From assembly GCA_001247695.2 (NCBI GenBank), contig LGRX02015233.1:24165-49116 (forward strand): a stretch of DNA of 24,952 nt. The letters are read 5' to 3'. The notes under the pieces are model-generated. The model did no database searches, was not told the origin of the DNA, and was given only the letters and a program-made list of their open reading frames with translations. Source of the DNA: Cymbomonas tetramitiformis (Eukaryota; Chlorophyta; Pyramimonadophyceae; Pyramimonadales; Pyramimonadaceae). Shown here one piece after another: positions 9,025-18,337 of this stretch. Position 1 is the first letter of the stretch. Every line of letters begins with the position of its first letter. The position numbers were made by a program, and so were the translations under genes.

Positions 9025-9277
9025 TGATGTGAAAGCAGATATTATTGATATACATGCTTATCACTGAAAATGAAATGCAGCGCGGTAGGGTTTCGGTTCG
9101 GGTTCTCGGCTAAAGTCGCATTAAACTAAAAGATAGTCGGACTTAAGCTGGCGGGACCGTGACACACTCGCGGAGCAAACAGGCAGGCACTGCAGGTGAC
9201 ATCCTACCAGGCGAGGGGTGACACAGGGGGCAACACTGCTCCCCCCTTATGGGGGGAGAAAGTTGGCACTACCATGA
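9025..9277. repeat. LTR copy 2 of the miniature element
   Basis: The longer copy, with TATTATTGATATACATG-type sequence near its left end that is absent from copy 1. It ends ACCATGA directly before the target duplication. Confidence 0.88.
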
Positions 9278-10107
9278 GTCCTCTGTGCCTACTTGGATGG
9301 CATCCTGGTGTGTTCCTATTTGCCTACTTGGATGACATCCCGATGTGGTTCTATTTGCCTACTTGGATGACATCCCGTTGTGGTCCTATTTGCCTACTTG
9401 GATGACATCCCGTTGTGGTCCTAATTGCCTACTTGGATGGCATCTTGGCGTGGTCCTCTTTGCCTACTTGGATGACATCTTGGCGTGGTCCTCTTTGCCT
9501 ACTTGGGTGACATCCCGTTGTGGTCCTCTTTGCCTACTTGGATGACATCCCGATGTGGTCCTATTTGCCTACTTGGATGACATCCCGATGTGGTCCTCTT
9601 TGCCTACTTGGATGACATCTTGGCGTGGTCCTCTTTGCCTACTTGGATGACATCCCGATGTGGTCCTCTTTGCCTACTTGGATGACATCCCGATGTGGTC
9701 CTATTTGCCTACTTGGATGGCATCCCGGTGCGGTCCTTTTTGCCTACTTGGATGACATCCCGATGTGGTCCTATTTGCCTACTTGGATGACATCCCGATG
9801 TGGTCCTCTTTGCCTACTTGGATGACATCTTGGCGTGGTCCTCTTTGCCTACTTGGATGACATCCCGATGTGGTCCTCTTTGCCTACTTGGATGACATCC
9901 CGATGTGGTCCTATTTGCCTACTTGGATGGCATCCCGGTGCGGTCCTTTTGCCTACTTGGATGACATCCCGATGTGGTCCTATTTGCCTACTTGGATGGC
10001 ATCCTTGTGTGGTCCTCTTTGCCTACTTGGATGACATCCTCGTGTGGTCCTCTTTGCCTACTTGGATGACATCCTGGTGTGGTCCTTTTCGCCTACTTGG
10101 ATGACGC
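9278..10107 (+). repeat. 35-bp minisatellite derived from an RT YLDD motif, block 2
   Basis: Resumes at the target duplication GTCCT (9278-9282) and runs through 23 units from 9287, merging at 10091 into the RT sequence (AYLDDATFMGPP). One unit (9917) is 34 bp. Variants alternate between CCCGATG, CTTGGCG and CCCGGTGCGG types. Units at 9567-9776 are repeated in the same order at 9777-9985, a six-unit higher-order repeat. Confidence 0.93.
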
Positions 10108-10557
10108 TACATTTATGGGTCCTCCGATTGCAATAGCGGTTGCATACGAATCTTATATGGAGGAGGCAACAACGATTGGCCTTGATATTCAGCCGGTGAT
10201 GTTGGCTGTTGTCTCGCTTGGGGGTGACGCAAGTTGCTTCGCAGATGGGATGCCGGATGCACAAGGGAAGCTTCACTGATGTCTTGGAAGTGCCGGTGGA
10301 AAAGGCTGAGGCGGTCGGTACGGAGGCTGAAGAAGGTGGAGAAGCTATGTGCCATTTTGCCCATCTCGAACAAGCTCGGGCACGCGCAAGCTCAAGGGCT
10401 CCTGCTTCGATTCTGTACCCACCCGAGGTTGGGGTTCTGGCTGCGAGGTGTAACGCCAGAGATGATGCGAGACGCGGCGGAGGAGCATGGAAGGAGGATG
10501 CAGGAGGCGTTGTGGGATCACCCTGGCTGGGGGTGGATTGGCCTGGCACTCCTATGA
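10091..10557 (+). pseudogene. Reverse-transcriptase fragment, catalytic motif and C-terminal side
   Basis: Begins with the last YLDD: AYLDDATFMGPPIAIAVAYESYMEEA, then TIGLDIQPV, the usual text after RT motif C (YLDD..FxGPP, then IGLELNP-like). The frame then changes, probably twice. A segment near 10290-10330 reads TDVLEVPVEKAEAV (compare xVLGVPV), and from about 10345 the frame of 10234 gives LCAILPISNKLGHAQAQGLLL, RFCTHPRLGFWLRGVTPEMM and RDAAEEHGRRMQEAL. This last block matches the 'Q.ALLLLR.C..PRLN.LLR..PP' region that follows the palm in this RT family. Frameshifts make it a pseudogene. Together with 7151-7341 it frames the minisatellite. Confidence 0.65.
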
Positions 10558-10599
10558 GCTCGTCACCATCCCACGTGGGATGGGTGAGTGTCCCAAAGT

Positions 10600-10985
10600 G
10601 TGTGTTGAATCCTTTGATCTGCGGTGTGGGTACATGGTGCAGCCAAACTTCTTCGGCTAAACATGGCGCCAAAGGAATCGGTCCGTGGATAAGCCACACA
10701 CACACACACCCACTGAAAGCAAAGCAGCATGGATGGCAGCGTGGCCGGAAGGCATTAATCACTGCCGGGTGCGTCATACGTGCCGCACCAACCCCGGGTA
10801 ATGCAGAGTAGGTGTGTTCTGGTGGCAGGCCCACCGGCGGCGGCTCACTACATGTGCACAGCGAGTATTGCCAGCATGGGTGATGATGGGGAGCAGAAAC
10901 CACATGCGGGCACCGAGGTGCTTCCCGCACAAATCAAGGGAAGACACAAAGAGTGGCTGTCACCACCCCCTGCCTCTCCTTGAAG
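10600..10985. repeat. Dispersed repeats Y-X and Z, copy 3
   Basis: Y (10606-10697), X (10715-10770, GAAAGCAAAGCAGCATGGATG) and Z (10886-10985) match sequences at 6909-6985, 6770-6840 and 6595-6675. A short (CA)n run lies at 10698-10712. No host gene is seen in 10558-11253; open frames on both strands look incidental. Confidence 0.6.
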
Positions 10986-11253
10986 CAAAGGCAGACGAGT
11001 CCCCGCCGTGTTGCTCAAGAGGCACTGCCCACCAGAAAGGTACCATAAGGACAACCACAAGTCATGACCGACCTCCACCCGGCGGTCATCCCTAAAAATA
11101 ACCCCCAAAAATCCAGTCCACGATAGGGTAAGGTCCCAACACCCCCCACTGGCGTTTGTGAAGACCAATCCCCGCCAGGTGCTCGATCCGTGAAGCCACG
11201 CCACATGACCATCGCGCAGTGAGCGTGCTCGGGTGGCATAACCCCCCAACGGC

Positions 11254-14200
11254 TCATATAACGCGCACAGCAAGCAAGAACTGAAACGTCCTCAGGATCA
11301 TGGCAGGCCGCCGGAATGCGCCGAGTAAGAATGCGGAATCACGTTGGACAAGAGAGGAGTGAGTAGGGGACACACCAGGGTGGTCGGGCGGCACATAAGT
11401 TGTATAAAAATTCCCCCATGAAGGCCTCCCCACGAAATCGACCATTCCGTTGTACATATTAGCGCCCTCTTCGAAGTTCGGGCTGCTCGGATCATCCACG
11501 GCAGTGATGCTCCGCGGGTATGGATCATACATCTCCCAAAGAAGCTTGCACTGAGAATCGATCAAGTACAGCTTCCATACTCTACCTCCTGCATTACCAT
11601 GGGGAGATCAGTCAGTAGGGGCCTGACGCACACCCCCTAAGTGACCTTCACGGAGCGCGCAGCCGTTGCGGGGTAACACCCTAAGTGACCTTCACGGAGC
11701 GCGCAGTCGTTGTGGGGTGACACCCTAAGTGACCTTCGCGGAGCGCGCAGCCGCTATGGGGTAACACCCTAAGTGACCTACACGGAGCGCGCATCCGCTG
11801 TGGGGTAACACGATACCAACCTAGGTATCTCACAACCAGGTGGCATATGCCACAGCCGCTTGCATCCCAGCCCTTAGCGAGTATCTTTCTAGGAGGTCCC
11901 AAGAGAATAGAACCGAAAGGCAAAACCTTTGATCGCCTTTCAGCTCACCATCGACGGCGGCGATTCATTCAAGAATATCTGATGTGTTGGGTTCCTCACC
12001 CAGAGTGAGACTGGATCTTCTCCAACCACCCTACGCCTCTGAGTGAACTATCCGCAGAAGAAGACAGGTTGGGAAGTGATACACATTCGCCGAAAACATC
12101 GAGCTTGTGATGTGGTGGCTCGGACACGGCAGCAGCTGTCGCGCGCATCTGTGAATCGTTACATCAGGATGGCCGCTGTTTGTGCCACGGCTTCGGTGCT
12201 GCGATCGGTGTCAGGGAGTGTAGTTGCCGATTCCGCGGGCATTCATTCCGAGCAAGAGCCTCGTTGACGCGGAGGTGATTTTGCATGTATTGTGAAAAGT
12301 GAGGAGGTGAGGGACACGGACCATCTGCAGGTGCCTCCTCGAAAGCCGAAGGTGTGAAGCCGCAGGTGACCAAATAAGTGCCATTGGGCATAGGGACGAC
12401 GCCGCCGAAGCGCATGCAGGCTTTGGGGAGGACGTCGCAAGAGAGCGCAAAATCCTTTGGTTGGAACGTCGTCGAATTTGTGTGTGTACTGCGGGTCGGC
12501 CCATGCCACCCAGCAAGCACGAGATTGTTATCAAATAATCGAAGCAAACATCCACATAGCTCCGTGGCTCTCAAGCCGAGAAACCGGAGCATTGCGCAAG
12601 GAGCTCCATTGATGTGCGCCGCAGCAAAATGAGCCATCATGAAAATAGAACAGACACCAAGATGCGCGGGTCGTGCAAATAAGAAGGAAGTCGTTTTACT
12701 ATCTTGGACGGCTCTCAGGCGTCAGATATCTGTTGCAGATAAGGGATCTGTTGCAGATGCCGTTCTACCCTAGCAATTCTGCATCAACCATGTTGCGCGC
12801 CCGGTACCCGCCTGGGGCTCGTTCCACAGACCCTTCCTGCAGCAGACTGCGGGGTTGCGCATGCAGTAGACGGCGGCGTTGCGCGCATGTTGGGCGATTG
12901 AGGCTCCGAAGATACACGTGGCAACGCTGGAAACGTTGAGAAACATGCAGCATGGCGCAAAGTTGTTGGGAAGCAACCAGGCGTTAGCTTTTCGCAACTA
13001 AATCCGTGGTCTGCACATGTGGCCTCACCTGTAGACACCATTTTGCTGCTTAGGTGTGAACACCTGCATCGCGGACTGATCCAAACCAACCTGCACGTGG
13101 TTGTACCGCCACTCATGAGCGTACGGGAAGATGGAGCTGCATCTACTTAGGGGGGAAAGACAAAAATATGCATATGCACATTCACTGGCTTCTTTTTGTG
13201 CGTACCCGCCGGCAGCACCTCGTTATTGAGCCACTTTTGGCAGCAGCCAACAGCTCGATTCGGCAAGACAAAGTTGACGTTGCGGTGCTTGCCCCCTAGT
13301 CTAAAGTACTTCCGGTTGAGCCGACATGCATTATGTCGAAGGCGCCGGCGGGTTCTCCGAAGCTGTGCAAGGCGAAGAGTAACCGTTGTCGTATTTTGGA
13401 GCAGAGCAGATGCAAGCAAAGAAAGCGGACAAAGGCTCACCACTCCACTTTGGTGAAGCACGACATCAGCTATATCGACATTATATTTCCTGGCAATGTG
13501 CTTGATGAATTGTTGTGGATCCTCATTTTCCTTCTTTGCTTCCCTGATGTCCGGGTTCATGCGGAAATGGCCGTTGTCGAACCACATAACGCTACCTGCA
13601 CAACCAGAGGGATGCGATCACGCATTTGCCACACGATCTTTGTTTCACTGATCGAGGTGTGCATATGTCGCGCTACAGTCTTTTTGGCACGTCGTACACC
13701 AAGTGATGAGGGGCAAGCCAAACAAAGTCACGATGGCCGTCATGTTAAAGAGAACAACAAGATGCAGAAAAGAGCACCGCACATCCTACAACCCCCCTCA
13801 GACACGAATGTGCAACAATTAAAATAGTGGCACACCTTCGTTGGGGAATCCGCGTCCACGTGGAACCCATTTGGCTCCGTGGGAATGAAAGCACTTCTTT
13901 CCTGTCTCGGAATGCTGTCCAACCACTAACACCATCCCCTCATCGGTCCAACCACTAACACCATCCCCTCACCGGTCCAATCGCCGGACAGACTCAAGAG
14001 ATGCGAGATCCTTGCATAACACGCCGACCGGAAAGAAAGGGCCCACCAATCAATGTTCCTCCAAAAGAAGCGTTCCGCGTTCGTGCGCACCAACTGGCCT
14101 TCGACAGGAAAGCGTTCGTTCACATTTATTGTCTCACAAGAAGGTTGCCGCTCGTTTCGTACAGGAGCACATCTCGGGGGCAGCGCTCGGCCTCAGGGGA

Positions 14201-17200
14201 TATCCCGGGAGCATCTTTTGAACTAGCGAGTGCAGGCACGTGAAACTCTCTCAGAAACGTTTCAGAAGATGCCATCGCCTCAAACTTAGCGGCACGGAGC
14301 GTTCACACATTACCTGAAACGCTGCATCGTTTCCCCACCTGGAAATACATTGGCAATGGCCACAGATTAGCGAAGAAAGACGAAACACGCTCGAAAATGG
14401 TCGACAAGGTCACCACGAAGGGCATGCTGTCTCCTTGGCTGAGATGCAGGTCTTGCGCACCCTAATGCTTTTACGCCAGCAACATTGCGGCCGGGCTGCT
14501 ACGCACCGGTATAGGTAGTCTCCCCCTCTACCATACTTTCCACCAGAACGACCGCCAGCTTCCTCTGTGGTTGTGCTGTGATCAATAAAATACACTTCAG
14601 CCGTGACCATCGAGTTGATCAAAATCTGTCCAGCAGCTTACACAGCCCAATGCCCGTCAAGAAGCCCGTTAACTGTGCGGCTGAAGCCCATTAACAATGT
14701 GGTTGGGAAGAGACTTTCGAGCAGCCCTAAGTCCCAAAACCTTCTCCGGTTTCAAGGCCGTCAAGCAGCCCAGAGAAACAACACCACAACGTGTCAAGTT
14801 AATAAAATATTCAGGCAGAGTTTGAACTATGTTCGAATATCTCATACTTGGATATAAGACAGTCTAGCCCATATTCGATCTCACGACTCATGTCTGAGAG
14901 AACCTCGTAGAATCACGGAAAGTCTCTCTCAACTACACAAAGACGCAATCCTTGACTTGAAGCTGAAGATTAGCTGTGATATGTTTGAAGTAATAATATT
15001 ACATTTACACTGAGAATAATGACAATGTCATAAGTGCTATTATCATACGGAATCCTTCCAGCTGGTTCCGGGTTGTCTGCACGGGGCAAGGGACGTCGGT
15101 CCGAGTCCGCACCTGGTCCAGGCTCGGGTCATAATCTATCGAATTCAGATGAGTGAACTGGGGGCCGGCCTTTTCGTCATAGTACGTGAAGTCAAGTAGC
15201 TGCGGGGCACTGGCCACCTCGCCATAGGAAGCCGAGCCCTCCTGCACATCCTGAAAACCCACGCACGAGCGAGAACTCCCTCAATGTGCAGCCTTACGAC
15301 ATGCGCCTGACACCGAACCGAACCAAAAAGTAAAAGATGGCTGCCTGCGTCACGTGGTCGAGTGACCCCACCACACCCATGCAAGGATGGCTGACTGCAT
15401 CACGTGGTCGAGTGACCATCACTCCCATGCCTCGTGGCAAGGGGCGTCTACCTGTATCACATGATCAAGTGACCACCACTCCCAAACCACTTCGCAATGT
15501 TCCATCCCATGGATGTGCTTGAGCTCCATGACGCCATCCTCGACCAAATAACCGTGGTGCCCTGGAACCTCCAGCACCCTTCATTCATAACTTCTGCATC
15601 GTTCGAAAACATCCCCTCAACTCGGTGGTTGTGCAAGATAAAAGGTGGACGAGGGTTAACGGGCGTCAAAGAATAGCGCCACGTGGCACTGACAGCATTC
15701 CGCCGCCCCTTGTTTAGGAAACCTGGAGCATGCGCTTTGCTGCGTTTTAGACTCCTTCTAAAATGTTCGATACTTGCTGGGAGGGAAAACAATTTTGGAG
15801 AGGCATCCATTGCCAGCCCGGCCCAATATGAAAGTTGAAGAGAGCTAATAATTCCCGACTGCAGCCGAGATCAGCCCAGCCCACGATACTAGCTGGAAAG
15901 AGCTATGAAAGCCCCAACTGCAGGCGTGCTCAGCCCGGCCCACGATTTTCACTGGGGAGAGTTATGAAAGCCCCAACTGCAGGCGTGCTCAGCCCGGCCC
16001 ACGATTTTCACTGGGGAGAGTTATGAAAGCCCCAACTGCAGCTGTGGCCAGCCCAGCCCACGATAAACGCTGGTGAGAGCTATGAAAGCCCGAACTGCAG
16101 CCGTGGAACCCCGAACTGCAGCCGTGGAACCCCGAACTGCAGCCGTGGAACCCCGAACTGCAGCCGTGGAACCCCGAACTGCAGCCGTGGAACCCGGTCC
16201 ACAACGCGCTAACCCCCTCAACAGAAGGCGGCAGGAGGTGTATACCATCGACTTCGTGTATGGAGCGTTTCGCCACAAGACTCTTCGGCACGTCCAGATG
16301 AGCTGCAACGTCATCCCAAGTCCGGAGTCTGCCCGCGATTACGAGGTAGTTTCCGTTCGGCATCATCACCTGATCGTGATGCTGAAAGTAGACCGACTCA
16401 TCCCCGTCATGGCGTGTGTTAAGTGCACACATCCTGACCACTTTGCTGTCCCAATCTAGCTCCACAAGCTCGCTTGCAACGTCGTTGTCCTCAAGGATTA
16501 ACTTCTCCAGCGATGTCGCATCGTTCCTCGCGTCGTGTGCTGCAAAAAACAGATGGCCCTCAGGCGTGAGGACCGCCGACTTGGCGATGGGGTGGGCTCC
16601 GTAGAACCACCTGTGCTTGACCTGCGCCCGCACGTGTCAGGGCAGTACCCTCCTCAGGCCAACACGTTCTGGAGAGAATCAGCCACGTGAAAAATCGCTC
16701 ACTCTCCTATGTGGCGCTTTGCCTCTGGGAAGTCCGCTGATGCTGCCAAAGCTTCAGGAGCCTCCGTCTGAACCCAATGCCGTAGAGTTCGCGACCGCTC
16801 GGAAGCCGCCCAACTACTTCGTGCGCTGGCATTAGCCGCGGAAAGCGCTCTCCTAGGGGGTGCCGACGGTGCCACTAAGGTTCCTGTCAGCCAACGCTTG
16901 GAAAGGATGCATTATGCGCTTAAAAATATGTGCTATGGAACAGAGCCATAGGCTAGGACCCAAACGGCGCCTTTTCTGTCGGTTGGCGCCACGTCGACGA
17001 AACATGCAGCGCAAAGGCGTCGCAGGGCCAGCTGGCGTCGCAGGGCCAGCTGCTCGATGTGCCGGAAGCTCGGGGTGCTGAAAAGGCACTCACGTTTCCA
17101 TTAAAATCTATCAGGTCGGCCCAATGCTTGCCCGGTTGCGTAGAAAGCACGTATCCTTTAGGAAGCGCCGCCTCGTCTTGCGCAACAACGAACTCGCTGA

Positions 17201-17701
17201 AATCGCAGAGCCTTTGTGTAGCGGGGGCTCCATCGCTATGAGCTTGAGGAAGGGCCCTTTGCTCTGCTGCACCACAGCGCACACAAATGGAGTCGCCCGA
17301 GCCAAATATGATCAGAGCACGAATACTGGGCATACAAGAGGAGGGGAACTTGCTACTATCAATCGCCTCAAAATAAGCGAAGTCCTGACCGTTGAGTATC
17401 AACCAACATTCAGAAACAAGTCCCGAAGGCATCACAGGGATTCACCTGGATCTGCATCGCCGTAGTTCGTGAATTGTAGGAAGGACACAATAACTGCCCC
17501 TAAGCATGCAAACGTTGCAAATGTGTACAGCAGGGAACGCTTCAGCGCTCCTTTTCCACCCACGGCGAGGTTGTCGCTGCTTGAAGGTTCTTCTATGTCG
17601 AGTGTCGAACCATATCGCGTGCAACCTTCGTCTGTATCTTTTAAAGGTTTATGTTGCAATAATGGCACGTTTCCCGACGAAAATTGCACGCCATAAACCA
17701 T
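11254..17701 (-). CDS. Arylsulfotransferase (ASST)-like membrane-anchored protein, 13 exons
   Basis: Family proteins are six-bladed beta-propellers; bacterial members transfer sulfate between phenols through a catalytic His. Exons I assembled, all GT-AG and in phase: 17701-17446, 17266-17094, 16621-16246, 15561-15452, 15250-15113, 14625-14507, 14338-14314, 13914-13836, 13595-13441, 13295-13219, 13136-13029, 12488-12322, and 11588 to the stop at 11254; about 705 residues. Residues 56-77 form a membrane helix after KR, suggesting a type II anchor. Family text follows in order: KGYVL...ADLIDFNGN-VKHRW, FQHHDQVMMPNGNYLV, CEVVWEWWSLDHVIQ, FTHLNSIDYDPSLDQ, FIDHSTTTEEAGG, GRGGDYLYR-WGND, SHGAKWVP, MWFDNGHFR, MPNGTYLVTCG, LIDSQCKLLWEM, FYTTYVPPDHPG. 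The His in HLNS and SHGAKW are candidate active-site residues. Exon 10 and the terminal exon end are least certain; a donor at 11375 could add another exon. No stop or frameshift interrupts the model. Secretory or Golgi location is inferred. Confidence 0.88.
11635..11810. repeat. 44-bp intronic minisatellite, four units
   Basis: Four consecutive copies of CCCTAAGTGACCTTCACGG + AGCGCGCAGCCGTTG + CGGGGTAACA (44 bases) with a few substitutions. They lie in the last intron of the ASST-like gene, about 45 bases upstream (gene sense) of the terminal exon. Confidence 0.92.
13921..13978. repeat. 29-bp duplication next to exon 8
   Basis: Two copies of AACCACTAACACCATCCCC + TCATCGGTCC directly abut the 3' splice site of exon 8 of the ASST-like gene. 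In gene sense each contains GTTAGTGG just before the acceptor, so the duplication may double a branch-point region. Confidence 0.85.
15343..15493. repeat. Tandem copies of the 3' end of exon 4
   Basis: The last about 40 bases of exon 4 (gene sense: WEWWSLDHVIQ followed by the GT donor) recur twice in the following intron, at about 15393-15430 and 15343-15381. The second copy reads WE, a TGA stop, then WSLDHVMQ; the third is more decayed (WVWWG...DHVTQ). Only the first copy keeps both the frame and the GTAGAC donor used in the gene model. Confidence 0.8.
15838..16085. repeat. ~61-bp intronic minisatellite
   Basis: About four units of GAGAGYTATGAAAGCCCCAAC + TGCAGGCGTGCTCAGCCCGG + CCCACGATTTTCACTGGG in intron 3 of the ASST-like gene. 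The two middle units are almost identical; the outer ones are diverged. Confidence 0.9.
16086..16196. repeat. 21-bp intronic minisatellite encoding a heptad in the gene frame
   Basis: Five to six copies of CCCGAACTGCAGCCGTGGAA + C sit between the 61-bp array and exon 3. Since 21 is a multiple of 3, reading through the exon 3 donor gives GFHGCSS repeats with no stop until 15989. The unit shares CTGCAG with the neighbouring 61-bp unit, from which it probably arose. Confidence 0.9.
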
Positions 17702-18337
17702 CTCGCAAATCTGACGTTTTGACCTCGCATATACTTTAAAACGTAAAAAAAACGTAAAAAACGTAAAAAAAAAATATAAAAAAAAACACTCCTCGGATTC
17801 GGCTCGCGATTGGACATCCGTATCCGCACCCCTAAAAACTCTTAACTGTCAACTCCGACGCAGTAGTTATTACATAACATGCGGAGGGTTCAGTCAGGCG
17901 AGGGCAGAGTCAGCCTCTGACAAGAACGGCCTGTCGCTGTCGATGTCGTGTGACAGTAATGACCAAGAAATGACAGCCTATAAAGTCTTGAATGTGGTTT
18001 CCGCAAAGTCAGCACAATCTTGCCTACACGTGTGCAGTTCAATCGCGCCACGTTGTACAGAGACTAGCCACGTCTGCCATTTGCCAACGCTGGAGACTAC
18101 CTCATTGGTCTATTTTACCCACGTCTGTCTGCCCTGACTCTGTGGAGACCATGTTCAATATTTTCCGGTTCTGTCATAAAGGAGTCGTGGGATACGGATA
18201 GTCACAGTGTTGGGATTGCGTGTCATGTTGCTTGACAACAAGAACGACAGCTTATCACGTCCCGCCTCACATCGAGCAACAAAATCCTGACAGAAGTGCC
18301 AAATATCCATTCTTGCTTTCTCCGAAACATCTTAAAG
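17702..18337. promoter_or_regulatory. Shared 5' region of two head-to-head genes
   Basis: The first ATG codons of the ASST-like gene (minus) and the DoxX gene (plus) are 636 bases apart, so this interval holds both promoters and 5' UTRs. An A-rich stretch at 17736-17788 has three ACGTAAAAA words and lies 35-90 bases upstream of the ASST-like ATG. No certain TATA box or start site can be named. Small open frames here are not supported. Confidence 0.5.

Larger units (their letters stand above)
7722..9277. mobile_element. Miniature LTR retrotransposon (TRIM-like) inside the minisatellite
   Basis: Direct repeats at 7722-7953 and 9025-9277 bound 1,071 bases. GTCCT occurs immediately before (7717-7721) and after (9278-9282), and the flanks rejoin into a normal 35-bp array unit, so this is a precise insertion. 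LTR ends are TGATGTG...CCATGA. The interior has no pol domain. Minus-strand ORFs at 8141-8560 and 8092-8577 are Pro/Ser-rich and unrecognised. Orientation is uncertain. On the minus strand GGTGGTG precedes the LTR start, as in the element at 662-3953, which favours minus. No clear primer-binding site was found. Confidence 0.85.

Noticed and set aside
9196..10104. Open frames of 66-89 codons in the second minisatellite block
   Set aside because: Same cause as the first block: repeat-generated openness in all three frames.
10848..11273. 141-codon minus-strand open frame downstream of the ASST-like gene
   Set aside because: Overlaps dispersed repeats, has no recognisable domain, and other frames are equally open.
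12770..12997. Candidate extra exon (acceptor at 12927, Cys-rich translation)
   Set aside because: Joining exon 11 (donor at 13028) directly to 12488 keeps phase and gives continuous family-like text, while this exon does not fit the phase of the next one.
13147..13587. Continuous minus-strand frame with RLGGK, which looks like another ASST motif
   Set aside because: It reads through the exon 9 donor into intron sequence; RLGGK would lie after FDNG, the wrong order, and the alternative exon 13295-13219 fits both phase and family text better.
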